From Viscum album (lineage: Eukaryota; Streptophyta; Magnoliopsida; Santalales; Viscaceae), in the NCBI GenBank assembly GCA_963277665.1, contig OY728158.1, forward strand, positions 601,982,818-602,046,817: DNA of 64,000 nucleotides, given 5' to 3'. Position 1 is the stretch's first letter; every line of letters begins with the position of its first letter. Shown piece by piece: positions 1 through 10,420 of the stretch. The notes beneath the pieces are model-generated. The model was given only the letters and a program-made list of their open reading frames with translations, was not told the origin of the DNA and made no database searches. The translations under genes and the position numbers were made by a program.

Positions 1-1353
1 TATTATATGGTTAATAAACTTACTATATACATCCAAGAGACCCCCAAGTGGTCCATTAATGATACACCTATCATGATATAAGTCTCTTGGCCGAACCTTA
101 GATTTTTAGGAATTTAATATCAATTAATAATATTATATTTGTTTTAAAAACTCTTTTATGTCAATTTTGACACTATTCAATAGTTGATTTTTGTGAAACT
201 CATAACAGAATTATTACTTCGAAAAAGGTTAATTAAATAAATCCTAATATGTCATATTATCCTATAAAATTATTTTAATTCATTAAAAGTCTCAAATTAT
301 ATTTATTTGGGTATTTATAATATCAATTATTTTAATTTTTCACTATTATGGTAATTACTGCATCATCATTGTGTCATAAATAAATTAACTTATTTAATCT
401 CTAAAAATTGAAAATAAAATATCATCATGTATTAAATATTTTTATATTTCTAATGAATATTTATAGTTGAAAATCCAACATATCTAACCCTATGTAAAAA
501 TTGTTTTTCTAAAAGATATATACTTATGTCATTTTTGTACTTATTTTAACTTAATTAAAATAAAGTGTCCCTATCACCTACAAGTGGATCCATGGGGTCC
601 CAAAATTGACCCAAAGATGAATATGGCCGAACATGTATCAACCAATAAGGCTAGGACACGTTTTAGGGTAATTTAGTATTATTATAATATTATTTTTTTA
701 ACCCTTATTTACCGGATTTACCCTTAACCATGGTAAATAAAATATTTACCGCAGTAATTATTCAAAATGTCTAAAAATAAAAGTTACCTATTTACAAAAT
801 TTGAACATCCTGATTCCAAATATGGAATCCATTTTTCTAATTTCAAAACACAGAAATGGCAGAAATTAATTTAAAATTAATTCCCGTTGTTAAAACAAAA
901 AGCGTGTTTTTAAGAGATAATAACTATCAAAAGATTGACACTTGTTTTTGTCCGGTTTAATTGTAAAATTATGTCCAATGACCAACATTATATTAAATGG
1001 TAAAAATATATTATAATTATACTTAAAACCACTCAAATTCATAATTTATCACTATTAATTATTTTGATTAAAAAAATTGTTTTTAATTAAAATTTAGTAA
1101 TTTTCACTATTCATCAAAATATTAAAGTTATCCGAAAAGTACCAAAATTTCACCTCAGGATAAATTCGATATTACGAATCCAAAAATTAAGTCGATTTTA
1201 AAAAATAAAATATATATAATTTCAAAAAGTAGGTATTACTATTCATAACGGCTAGTTTGACTGGTTATGGTGTGTTAGAACTCGGTGTTGCGTACAACAC
1301 ACGCTATCACATTATTCAAAGAGAAGTGTACCGTAGAAGCTTGGGGTGTTACA
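1..1353 (-). repeat. LARD-1a LTR, start-side part of a long LTR
   Basis: This is the beginning of an LTR on the minus strand. It opens with TGTAACACCCC (read on minus from 1353) and continues past the left edge. It aligns over its length with the LARD-1b LTRs (about 26690-28538 and 34305-36148), sharing landmarks such as tattatatggttaataaa and the tail ggggtgttaca. On minus, the sequence just above 1353 is a copia integrase reading frame that stops abruptly at the LTR start. The LTR therefore lies inside Copia-1. Because the TG end faces the copia sequence, this is either a solo LTR or the 5' LTR of a minus-strand element extending leftwards; the window does not decide. The candidate target duplication next to it is CCTTT (1354-1358), with its partner outside. 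Confidence 0.85.
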
Positions 1354-1825
1354 CCTTTCCCATGTTTCTTGAGATAATCCTCCACTTGGAAATTTTTGAA
1401 CTATGTTCCATTATCTATTTGAATCTTCCGGATTGTTTGAACCAATATCTTCTCAACTTATCTTCAATAAGATTTTATGAAACTAAACACCTCAGATTTG
1501 AGGGTGATGATTGAAACCCAGGACATTCTACTAAAATCATCAATGAAGAGAACATAATATATCCTCCCATCATATATCTTGATGAAATAGGTCCACACAC
1601 ATCAATATTCATGAGATCAATCATTATTTTTGTCCTTTTCTCTTTTTCATTATATTTATTTTGAATGATGTTCCCTTGTTGACAAGCATTACAAGTATGA
1701 GTATGATCACGTAATAATATTGGGAGGTCTCGAGCAGCATTGTATTTCACCAGATCTTCCAAGGAAGTTTGGCTCAAGTGTCCAATATGTTTATTCCATA
1801 ATGTTTTTTCTTCTTCCTTGGACAA
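1354..1825 (-). pseudogene. Copia-1 integrase fragment (pre-integrase zinc domain and start of catalytic core)
   Basis: The integrase inserts retroelement cDNA into the host chromosome. From 1825 downwards the reading frame shows the GAG-pre-integrase domain: LWNKHIGHLSQTSLEDL, then a CNACQQG zinc-ligand pair, then the first catalytic Asp in the IDVCGPIS context. After a frame change near 1530, the second catalytic Asp appears as DNGT followed by a stop in place of Glu (Asp codon 1413-1415). The usual LWHKRLGH zinc motif reads LWNKHIGH, so the first His is lost. The frame ends at KKHGKG where the LARD-1a LTR begins, upstream of the third catalytic residue (Glu). It is broken by mutation as well as by insertion. 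Confidence 0.88.
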
Positions 1826-2220
1826 AAATCACATATCTTATTCTCCATTTACAAGGTAAATATTTCCTTTTGTATGCTTTCCCTATAAAACAAATACACC
1901 ATATTTTTTCATAATGATACATGACTTCATTGAAAAACTTATGGCATATCCCGAGTCACGTATTTAACAAGCACTTAGTGATTTGTGACTAAGACCTTAA
2001 ACAACCAATACATATGCACATCTCATGTATTTTCCTCCAAACTTGGATTTCCCTCAGCCAACAATCTTCATGCCTTCATCATTACCAAATCTTATGATAC
2101 CATCCATGTCGTACCTAATTCTGATCTCCAGATCCTTATTTCATATCATATGAGAAAATCATCCACTATCAATAATCAATATTCCAATGCGGTCTGATTC
2201 TTTAAAAGTAATCTCTGCAA
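1826..2220 (-). pseudogene. Copia-1 aspartic protease remnant
   Basis: The minus strand shows the copia protease active site as IDSG-stop-FSHM (DSG codons 2162-2170), against the family form DSGCSSHM, so the Cys codon has become TGA. Downstream on minus there follow RFGNDEGMKIVG and KSKFGG, the usual flap-side KFGND...GKG motifs of copia proteases, leading directly into the pre-integrase domain. The enzyme would cut the Gag-Pol polyprotein and acts as a dimer. Several more in-frame stops lie between 2100 and 1830. Identification rests on the DSG motif, the GND motif and the position between gag and integrase. Confidence 0.8.
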
Positions 2221-3050
2221 CCATTGCCTTCTCAACTCTTTTCTACTAGATCCATGTTTTTGATTTCATAATCGTTATGGATTGATAATATTTATCTTAC
2301 TTGGTGTATGATGGACCAGCTTCATCATGCATCACTACAAACTGATTTTATATTTTCAACTCGTTGTTGGTTCACTGAATTGTTGCTTATGGCCAATTTG
2401 GTTCTAATTCAACACATTCCTTTACATGGTTGGTGTACAGTATCTAGCCATGTTTCAAAATCCTCTAAACCAAAAAATAATTGTCCTTTAAATATATTCT
2501 AGAGTATTTCACTCTATTTGGCTGTCATTGTTGTTCTTGTGACCTTTGGTATCTCTTGGCTACGGCACACACATTTTTTTAGTGTCCCATCTTTTCGTAG
2601 CATGAACACCCTATGTGAGGTGAAATCTTATGTGTCACTTTTTCACCACTGGTTGTCCCTTGAGTTTTTTGAACATTCTAACTCTACTTCATACTCAAAT
2701 CAATATTCACTTTTGGAGCAGGTGCGTGTGGTATGATATTAATCGTCACACCTCTTTGATTTTTATTAACCCTCTTATCAACCTTATCATTTGGATTTGA
2801 TTGTTTCTTTTGTCATTTTGGACCTTTATACTCCACCTATATATTCTTTGTTTCCTAAATGGTCTGCTTTCTTGATGTCGTACCAATTGTAAATGTTTTT
2901 TCTTGACCCTTAGCATTTATCCGAAGATCGATGACCTCCTCTTCAAGTTCTTTGATATGTTTGATTTGATGTTTTCCAGTTTGGGTAAACCTATCGATTT
3001 CTCTTTTCGGTTCTTTAATTTTGAGCTTGTACTAAGAAACCTTATCTTAG
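2221..3050 (-). pseudogene. Copia-1 gag C-terminal half (coiled coil, decayed nucleocapsid)
   Basis: Read on minus from 3050, this continues the gag interrupted at 37731. It begins with a charged heptad-like stretch including HIKELEEEVIDLRINAKGQE, then TSRKQT, then a lysine-rich tract. A very decayed CCHC knuckle may lie near 2580-2640 but is too damaged to claim. In intact relatives this part binds the RNA genome in the virus-like particle. The junction with the other half is marked by the 5-bp duplication TTCTC on both sides of Gypsy-1, which fixes the order of insertion. Confidence 0.7.
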
Positions 3051-3055
3051 TTCTC

Positions 3056-3872
3056 TATAACAACTCAGATTTGCATGGTTCTATTTTTAGAAAATTCTTG
3101 GGAAAATTATGAGACCAAGCGCTGAGATGGAATGCGATTCTGAGGCCGAGAGTTCCTGTAATGATCTGTTGAAAAATGTTAAGTTTTTAAATATCACATG
3201 AGATATTTTCCTGAAAAGTGGAATAACTCTTAAATGGGTACCCAAATCACAAATATTATGGCACTGTTGCATTCAGGATGGTGGGTTTACCCTAGGCATG
3301 ACTTAACTTTAGTTGGCATTGGCCTCCAATGAGAAAACTTGAAAATGGAATAACCGTAAATAAAATAATTAAATAAAATTATTTTATTTTTCAAATCCGT
3401 ATAACTCATAAAAAGTAACTCGAATTGGAAATCTAATAGTACTATTGAGATCATTAGGATGTGATTTCCCTGAGTGGATCCTAACCTCGACCGGCGCAGG
3501 TTAAGGGTAAAAGTTAATTTCTGGACTTTTTAAAGGACAATAAAATAAACTTAAAGAAGTTTATTTTATTCCATTTTAATGTTTCGCAGCACGGTAAAAT
3601 TGCGACGCTGCAATGGAGCAACCCATTCTCCTTTCATAAATGAATCAGTGTGGCGACGCTGTTTCAAAGCGAAATAGTAATACTGAAATGCGTAAACACA
3701 TTAACGTGTTTCCTCCATTAATCAGGGACAGGGTCTAGTATTAGAATTCATAATTTTGGAGAATTTCTATAGAACTCTAGAGTTTCCCTAAGGTAAGGGG
3801 ATAGGCTCTCTCATTGGTGACGATGGATCAAAGGTTGGGATTCGATCAAGCGTTGATGAATTGACGAACACT
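3056..3872 (+). repeat. Gypsy-1 5' LTR remnant
   Basis: This segment aligns with the start of the 3' LTR (4670-5500): shared blocks include ggttctatttttagaaaatt, ttgaaaaatgttaagttttt, aaaataattaaataaaatta and ggttgggattcgatcaagcg. Homology stops near gaacactgga, and integrase codons follow at once. A deletion of roughly 2.7 kb of LTR plus most of the internal region therefore joins LTR to integrase. Confidence is lower for the exact breakpoint (about 3865-3880). Confidence 0.85.
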
Positions 3873-4656
3873 GGAGGAATAAGGATCGACATGACAGGTT
3901 TACCACATACGTCCAAGAGACAGGATACCATCAGGGTGATCATTGACCAACTCACTAAGTTGGACCACTTCCTAACTACCTAGGGATAGATTTTAGTAGA
4001 GGGATTGGGATTCCCCTATATGTTGGAGATAGTTCGACTCTGTGTAGTTTCAATGATGATCGTTTCAGATCGTGATTCTCACTTTACATCCCAGCTATGG
4101 AAGGGACTGTAGAAGGAATTTGTAGAGGTTTTTCAGGTCATCTAGGAGAGGATAAAGTATGCGTAGGGTTGTCTGAAGTTTTGGGTTGGCATACGGTGGT
4201 GACCTTTGTAGTTGAGGAAGGAGACCATGTCTTCCTTTGGGTGTCACCTCAACGAGGGTTACAGAGATTTCTTCGGGTGGCGAGCTATCTCCAAGACTAG
4301 TAGTACCCATTTTATGTGTTGCGTAGAGTTGGAAAGGTAGCATACTATTTAACTCTACCCTACAGCAAGACCAAGTACACAACATCTTCCATGTGTCATA
4401 GCTGAGGAGATTTTTGAAAAATCCTTGCACGTCATAATCTCGGGTGAGCTGGACATCGATGTTGGAGTGTCTTAGGTTGAGTACCAAATAAAGATCAAGG
4501 ATCCTTTGTAGATGATCTTTTCCCATAGTGTGTGTTCAGAGGAGGAATGGGGATATTAAGAAAATTATATGGGAGCGGGAGGCTCAGATTCGTGCTCAGT
4601 ACTCTCAACTTTTGTTTGAGTAAACCTTGTTTGGATTTTTGAGAACATAAAGCCTC
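3873..4656 (+). pseudogene. Gypsy-1 integrase remnant
   Basis: The frame opens with IDMTGLPHTSKRQDTIRVII, matching the MDFVTGLP...DTIWVIVDRLTK block of Ty3/gypsy integrases; the Asp at 3888-3890 is the first catalytic residue. SDRDSHFTSQLWKGL follows, with the second Asp at 4068-4070. The stretch that normally carries HPQTDGQSER and the catalytic Glu is missing: near 4125 the sequence jumps to a region resembling the IRERIKTAQ segment. After a frameshift comes the GPY/F-type module EEGDHVFLWVSPQRG (about 4214-4258), and the end WEREAQIRAQYSQLLFE stops at 4621-4623. Multiple stops and the internal deletion make it inactive. Confidence 0.88.
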
Positions 4657-4669
4657 AAGGTGGGGAGAA
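4657..4669 (+). other. Gypsy-1 polypurine tract
   Basis: aaggtggggagaa directly precedes the 3' LTR start at 4670. This is the plus-strand DNA primer used in reverse transcription. Its position fixes the plus orientation of Gypsy-1. Confidence 0.8.
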
Positions 4670-6625
4670 CGTAACGACTCGGATTTTCTTGGTTCTATTT
4701 TTAGAAAATTATTGGAAAAATTACGTGACCAGGAATTGAGACGGCGTGCGATTCCAAGCCTCAGAATGCCTGGAATGATCCATTGAAAAATGTTAAGTTT
4801 TTAAATAACGCTCGTGAACAGTTTTCCTAAAAAAGTGGAATAAATATTAAATGGTTTCCTAGATAAAAAATTTGAGGGCATTGTTGCGTTCAGGATAGTG
4901 ATTTAACCCTAGGAGAAACTTAACTTTAATCGGTGTGGGTATCCAGTGAGAAAACCCAAAAATGGAATAACCGCAAGTAAAATAATTAAATAAAATTACT
5001 TTATTTTTTAAATCCTTATAACCCATAAATGATAACTCGGATTGGAAATCTGAGAGTACCATTGAGCTTATGAGGATGTGCTTTCCTTAAGTAGAGACTA
5101 ACCTTGACCGGTGCGGGTTGAGGGTAAATGTTAATTTTTGTACTTTTTAAAGTAGAATAAAATAAACTTAAAGAAGTTTATTTTATTACACTTTAACACC
5201 TGGCAGTATGGATACAATGTGATGTTGTGACAGAGAAACCCATTCTCCTTTCATAAATGAAGCAGCATGGCGATGTTGTTTCAAAGTGAAACAGAAACGC
5301 CGAAATTCATAAATGTGTTAACGTGTTTCCTCCATTAATCGAGGACTGGGTCCAGCGTTAGAATTAATAACAATGGATAATTTCTCTATAAATTCAGAGT
5401 TTCCCTAATGAAAGGGGGAGGAGGCTCTCTCGCCAGTGAAGATAGATCAGAGGTTGGGATTCGATCAAGCGGTGAATAATTGATGAACGTCAGCAGAACA
5501 TGGATTGATGTGATGACGTGAATTCATTCGACATCTATAAGAAATCCAAATCAAGGTAGGGGTTGTTATTTTGAATCTTTTCTTTCCCCATTATTATATT
5601 TAAATGATGAAGGCAGATAAACCCACGAACAGGTTGACCCATGGTTCGATCATTCTTGTGATAAGGGATTTTTATTTGTGGGGTTTTAATGGAAGATTGT
5701 TCATGGTTATCTGATGTTGATTAATCCTGTGTGATGGATTTTTTGTTTAATTCGATTTCCGTTCTAATGGAGACAAACCACGATCGACACTAAAATCAAT
5801 CGAGGTCCATCCCTTTTTGTTGATTCATGCCTTTCCTCCCTCTATTCTTTGTTCGTCATTGGAATTCTTCATTTGTCTCGCGACTCGACTTTAGGAGATC
5901 AATCGATCATTGCGCAACTGATCCTTTTCACAACGATCTAATGTCGTAGTTCTGGGATGGACACGGCACAACAGAAGTCAGACGACGATGGTGGTGATCG
6001 GATCAAGGTAGTGTGGTAGATATCGCACATGAATGGATTCACACTGAAAAGGGATCTTGTAATGATTTTGAACCCCTAATGATGAAGAACATGACCTGAG
6101 CACTCCGAAACAACTTCTGGATTGAAGAACGGACCACTGGAGCGCATCCAGTGGCTTGTAGAAGGCCCCATCAGTGTAGCGGTGACTGCAAGAGGCAGAG
6201 CATGATGTGGTGGAAAAGGAGGCCCGTGGAATCTTCCGCGGGTGGTGAACAGAGGCCTCCATCAATGGCCAAGGGAGGTTCGGCGGACGCGGCTGGCGAG
6301 CCGCATCATATTGTTGGAGGTTGCGGTCCAGCGGGACTGCGGGAGGGACTCGGTGCCCGTCGCATCCCAAGAGGAGAAGACCAGCCCGCACCAGTGGGTC
6401 AAGTTGGTCAGGTAGGCCAGCCCCAGACCGGGTTGGCCAGGCAAACCGGGTTTCCCAGGCGGGTCGGGACTAGCGCCTTGGTTCGGGCCAACGTAGTGGG
6501 TTGGGCCACCATAATGGGCTAGGTCAGACCCAGCCAGTTCGGGCTAGGCCCAATAGGCTGGGTCTACCTGGCGGGTCGGGTCGAACCGGACACTGACCCC
6601 ACCGGACCCCTTTTTTCACTAAAAA
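4670..6625 (+). repeat. Gypsy-1 3' LTR, left part
   Basis: It starts at CGTAACGACTCGG after the polypurine tract and repeats the 5' remnant for its first 0.8 kb. The later part (5900-6610) is GC-rich and low in complexity, with reiterated gggtcgggt, ccaggcgggtcggg and gggctaggc blocks. The open frames there (for example 6151-6522 on plus) resemble no protein I know and are taken as chance frames. It ends at the AAAAA duplication (6621-6625), where LARD-1b is inserted. Confidence 0.85.
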
Positions 6626-7144
6626 TGTAATGCCCCGACCCTAGAATCCCAGATTTGGTGCATTATTATGTATCATTGTCATTATCACAAGAGATCAAGT
6701 CTCTAAAGACCGATTATTTTAGTATCCTTGGAAGTACTAGATATATTTATAAGGTTTACATTACATCATAAAATGGAAAACTACAACAACATTGTTTCCA
6801 TATACAATACTAAGATCGCATAGACTATCCTTACAGGTCAGTCATAATATACTTCTTCGCATCTTGGGAAAAATAAAACATAGAAAGGGGTGAGCTCAGA
6901 TTCTCAGTAAGGATAACAATAAAGCGAAAACTTTCATAAATAAGCATAAACATTTAAGGCAATGTATATGAATAAAACAAAAGCCTTTTAAACTTGAACT
7001 TCAACATAATATGGAAAAGATAAAATCAAATAATTTCATTTACTTATTCACATGGATATTCTACTAGTCAAATAATCACATGCAATATTAATAGCCACAT
7101 TAATAATGATGGAATGCATAATGCCAGACTTCATAACCACATAT
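6626..7144 (-). repeat. LARD-1b 3' LTR, terminal part left of CACTA-1
   Basis: It matches 31117-31635 of the 5' LTR nearly base for base (for example ccatagactatcc, cataaacatttaaggcaatgta). It starts TGTAATGCCCC on plus, the complement of the LTR 3' terminus. It breaks at the CACTA-1 insertion after ...ccacatat; the TAT at 7142-7144 corresponds to the TAG target at 31633-31635. Confidence 0.93.
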
Positions 7145-7235
7145 CACTACTAGAAATTTAATATTTAGCCACACTTATATAGCCACGGTTTAATAAAATT
7201 CTGGCTATAGGTTAAGGTAATGCCATAGGTCAAAA
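7145..7235. repeat. CACTA-1 left terminal and sub-terminal repeats
   Basis: After CACTACTAGAAATTTAA come tagccacacttatatagccacgg and ctggctatagg, short copies of the TAGCCACGG motif seen many times at the right end. In characterised CACTA elements such motifs bind the transposase-accessory protein. Confidence 0.85.
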
Positions 7236-7590
7236 AATACCCATGGATTTACCCCTGTTATTTATATACGCTCATGATCCCCCACCACCTTCCTCCCGTG
7301 CGCTCGCTATCCCCACCCCATTTCTACCCTGCTCTCCACTCGTGATATCCACCTCCCTCCCTTTCTTCCCTACTCACTGGAACCCTCCTCGCTCGGAGAT
7401 GTCACCCAAAACTTCTTCCATTCTACTCCTCCGACGTAGCCACCCAACTTGGGACAATTCTCCTCTGATGATGCAGTCACCCACCTCCTCGTCATCGTTC
7501 CTCTATGCGTGGTTCCTATTGAGTCACATCCTATACAGCGATCTTCATCCTCCGACACAGCAATCCTACCTCCGTGCTCCAAATCCAAGT
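7236..7590 (+). other. Exon-like C-rich segment ending at a splice-donor match
   Basis: A C+T-rich stretch inside the left arm of CACTA-1 holds an open frame (ATG 7243, open to 7608) rich in Pro and Ser but without a recognised domain. It ends in AATCCAA|GTAAGT (GT at 7589-7590), a perfect match to a plant 5' splice site. It could be the first exon of the CACTA transcript or a captured gene start. The frame itself is not convincing as protein: CCN-rich composition is enough to keep it open. Confidence 0.3.
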
Positions 7591-9175
7591 AAGTCTGATT
7601 TCTTTTAGTTTCACCAACCCATAACGACGCAGGTCATTACAGCGTTGGGCACGGTGGTGATGTTCGTATTCCTTAGCAGAAGAGTGGACTAGAAACTATA
7701 GAATTGTATACCCACACTTCATTGTAGGTTCTTTTTTTTATTAGATACTAGGGATTTTCTCAATAATGGTTTTTTGTCGATTTGGGTATGTTTTCATGAT
7801 ATGTGTGAGAAGTTTCAGTGTATTTTCAGGAATTACAGATTTCAAAGGTCCGGAAGTTAGAATGACTGAAATTTGGCTAAGATGTGGTAGTGCGTATGAG
7901 TAACTCTAATTTTTCATACGATTCATATGTTTCATGCACAGACTGAAATTTTTGCAAAGGCAGGAAGCCACACTGATTCGTAAAAGGCATCTTAAAATTC
8001 ATAAGGGTCGTTGATAAGAATTCACAAGTCATTTGACAAATCATAAGAGTCAATTTTTTTATACAGAAAGTTTTGTAAGGGTCAACTACATAGAAGAATT
8101 TTTTAGGAAAAGATGAATTTCCTGAAGATACTTCTAAAACTTAACTAGAATGATGTTGTGTTGTTTTTCAATTCTAAAAAATATGAACTAATGATTATGT
8201 TATGATTCAATCTGGGCTTTGGATAATTAAAATAGATCACTTCTCTAATATTCTGGAATTTTCAAATGAAAATATTTGAAAATTATAAACTGTGATCACA
8301 GCTAGATAACTAACAATAATTTTTATTTAAACTAAAATGAGCGGATGGGTATTTGTGGAATTTGAGATCAGGAATGTGGGTAACAGATCCATGTGAACAG
8401 TTGAATGAGGAATCTCACAGGAGATCATGGAGTACAAATCAATTGTGGGAATATTCTAGAATATGAGTTGGTGCTTAATTTTTTGAATTTAATTAATTCT
8501 GGATTATTAATAAATTCACTATTAAGGAGTAGAATGGTGTGAACTGAAAAATTAGAGATGAAGAGAAAAGTATTGAGGTTGAGATCGAGCAGTTTAGAAG
8601 TGTGAAGAGAAATATGCAGATCCGGAGTATTCAGTGATTTGAAATTGAGAAGCAAAACATCTAAGTTCTGGCAGTAATGAGAAAGACTGACTGATCTAGG
8701 ATCAAAACATAATATTAGAGGTTGAAGTTCTTGAAGAGGTGAGCACATACTAATTCGGTTTATTTGAAGGATCTAAGGGAAATATCATCAATAGAGGCTG
8801 AAATATCTCTGAATCTAAAGTGATCTTACTCACATAGTTATGTTTTACATTGTAAACTTCCTTTGGTTAGAGGATGATACCTCCCATATCACTTGTAATT
8901 GATAATTGATTCTAGTGACAAATCTATGGTTGGGACTAAAACTGATCACAACAAAGACTAGGTACCCACTTTGGGATTGAACTTAGTAAAAATTATATGT
9001 GTCTTTTGTTTCTTTCATTTATGTTCCAATTGGGTAAGGCTGAGATTAAAATTTGAGTGGATAGGATCCTAACTCCACACATGGGTTTATTTCTAAAGAA
9101 AAAAATAATAAAAGAAGTACCATTGATTCATCCCACGCTTCTCAGTTGTGCAACCTATTTCTAGAGAACTTCAGG
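7591..9175. other. CACTA-1 interior, mostly unassigned
   Basis: This is AT-rich sequence. The only hint of coding is a minus-strand frame at 8425-8748 with Leu-rich periodicity (CQNLDVLLLNFKSL, SKLLDLNLN), reminiscent of the leucine-rich repeats of F-box/LRR proteins; it might be a captured fragment. The stretch just before 9176 may be the end of a copia LTR, since a primer site follows, but its start could not be fixed. Confidence 0.3.
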
Positions 9176-10420
9176 TGGTATCAAAGCATATGTAGGTTCC
9201 CTCTGTCAGATCCTCTCCTTTCTGAATATGGATAATATAAACATGATCAAAAAAGAATTTATTCCTACCTTTTGTTAAGACTCATAGGTTTGAGTGAGAG
9301 AGTGAATAAATAGATCAATAATATTGTATTCACTTTACTATAACTACATAATCGAGAGGTATAGTAGGTTAGAAGAAGAAGAAGAATGAGGAGGATAAAT
9401 AGATAGAACTCCGCCCTGAATAATACCACTCACCCAAGGATGATGGTCGGAACCTCCCAAGGTCCAACCCCAACTGCTACCAAGTACAAATGCAAATGAA
9501 TTGTGTCCCACCCTACACCACCTCTCCCCTATTTATTACCCCAATAACTACTAACAGCTCTTACCTACCCAGCCCCAAAAACTAAGGCTACAAAATACAG
9601 AACTTCCCCTGGCATCCCCATGCACAACATCCCAAACCAGCTCATCCCCGATAGCCACAATGGCACACACGGGTATCCTTCACCCCTATTCATAACACCT
9701 TTGATGGAAAAAACATTCATGTCGGATGTTACTCTATCTTATGTCATATGGCCTAGAAGTTCAAGATGCAATTACTATGGGATTTACACCAATTGAAAAG
9801 GATGCTCCAATGTCTTTTTCTATAATAATAAGAATCTAGAGGTTGATGGAAAATCTAGAAATGTCATTCTCATAGCCATATCAGACAAAGTGTATACAAA
9901 AGTTGTGGGGATAAAAATAGAAAACGAGGTTTGTGACAAGCTGGAAATTATCTTTGAAGGTAATGTAAAAGTCAAAGAAGCAAAGCTATAAATATGGAGA
10001 AGAGGATTTGATAATGTAAAGATGGTTGAAGAAGAAACAATTGATGATTATTTAACAAGAGTTAATGAAATAATCATCAATATTTTAGGCTATTGATAAA
10101 AGCTGAAAGAAACCACTATTGTCAAAAAAATTGATGAGGAATTTTACAAACAAGTTTAATCCAAAAATTTCTACATTAGAAGATAGAGATGTTAGAGGAG
10201 GAGATGGTTTTTAAAGCCATGAGGAAACACTAAATAAAGGATAAAAAGGATGAATATTCTTATGAATTTAAAGATGAGGAAGAAAATGAAGAATATAATG
10301 ATCCCCATGACAACTGTACCCCTCATGGATCTAAATAGCCATTGTATTGCAATTGTTGTACCTTTCAAGATTCAATTAGAAAAATGAAGTGAGTTCATTC
10401 TCTCCCTACACTAGTACATT
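9176..10420 (+). pseudogene. Copia-3: copia primer site and decayed gag fragment within CACTA-1
   Basis: TGGTATCAAAGC (9176-9187) is the initiator-methionine tRNA primer site. A gag start ATG at 9228 gives MDNINMIKKEFIPTF, then DGKNIHV after removal of the solo LTR. Further on, in shifting frames, come AISDKVYTKV and EVCDKLEIIFEGNVKVKEAKL, then EEETIDDYLTRVNEII, which are the usual UBN2/copia gag blocks (AWD.L...EGD.KVK..KLQ.LRREFE...M...E.V.DY..RV). At least four frameshifts or stops break it. Gag normally forms the capsid of the virus-like particle. No protease or pol follows, so this is a fragment, either inserted or captured by CACTA-1. Confidence 0.8.
9273..9697. mobile_element. 425-bp solo LTR inside the Copia-3 gag
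   Basis: It begins TGTTAAGACTC and ends ATTCATAACA, so TGTTA...TAACA ends match LTR rules. The 5-bp duplication CCTTT lies on both sides (9268-9272 and 9698-9702). Removing the insert and one duplication restores the gag codons GAA TTT ATT CCT ACC TTT GAT GGA AAA AAC in frame. No internal region or second LTR is present, so it is a solo LTR left by recombination between the two LTRs, or a small LTR-like element. Its parent family is unknown to me. Confidence 0.88.

Noticed and set aside
1257..1514. 85-codon plus-strand frame at the LTR/integrase junction
   Set aside because: It spans the LARD-1a LTR end and runs antisense to the integrase frame; no family resemblance.
5978..6522. Overlapping frames on both strands in a GC-rich block (137 and 123 codons)
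   Set aside because: They lie in the Gypsy-1 LTR, where high GC and short repeats remove stops. No known domain, and the frames oppose each other.
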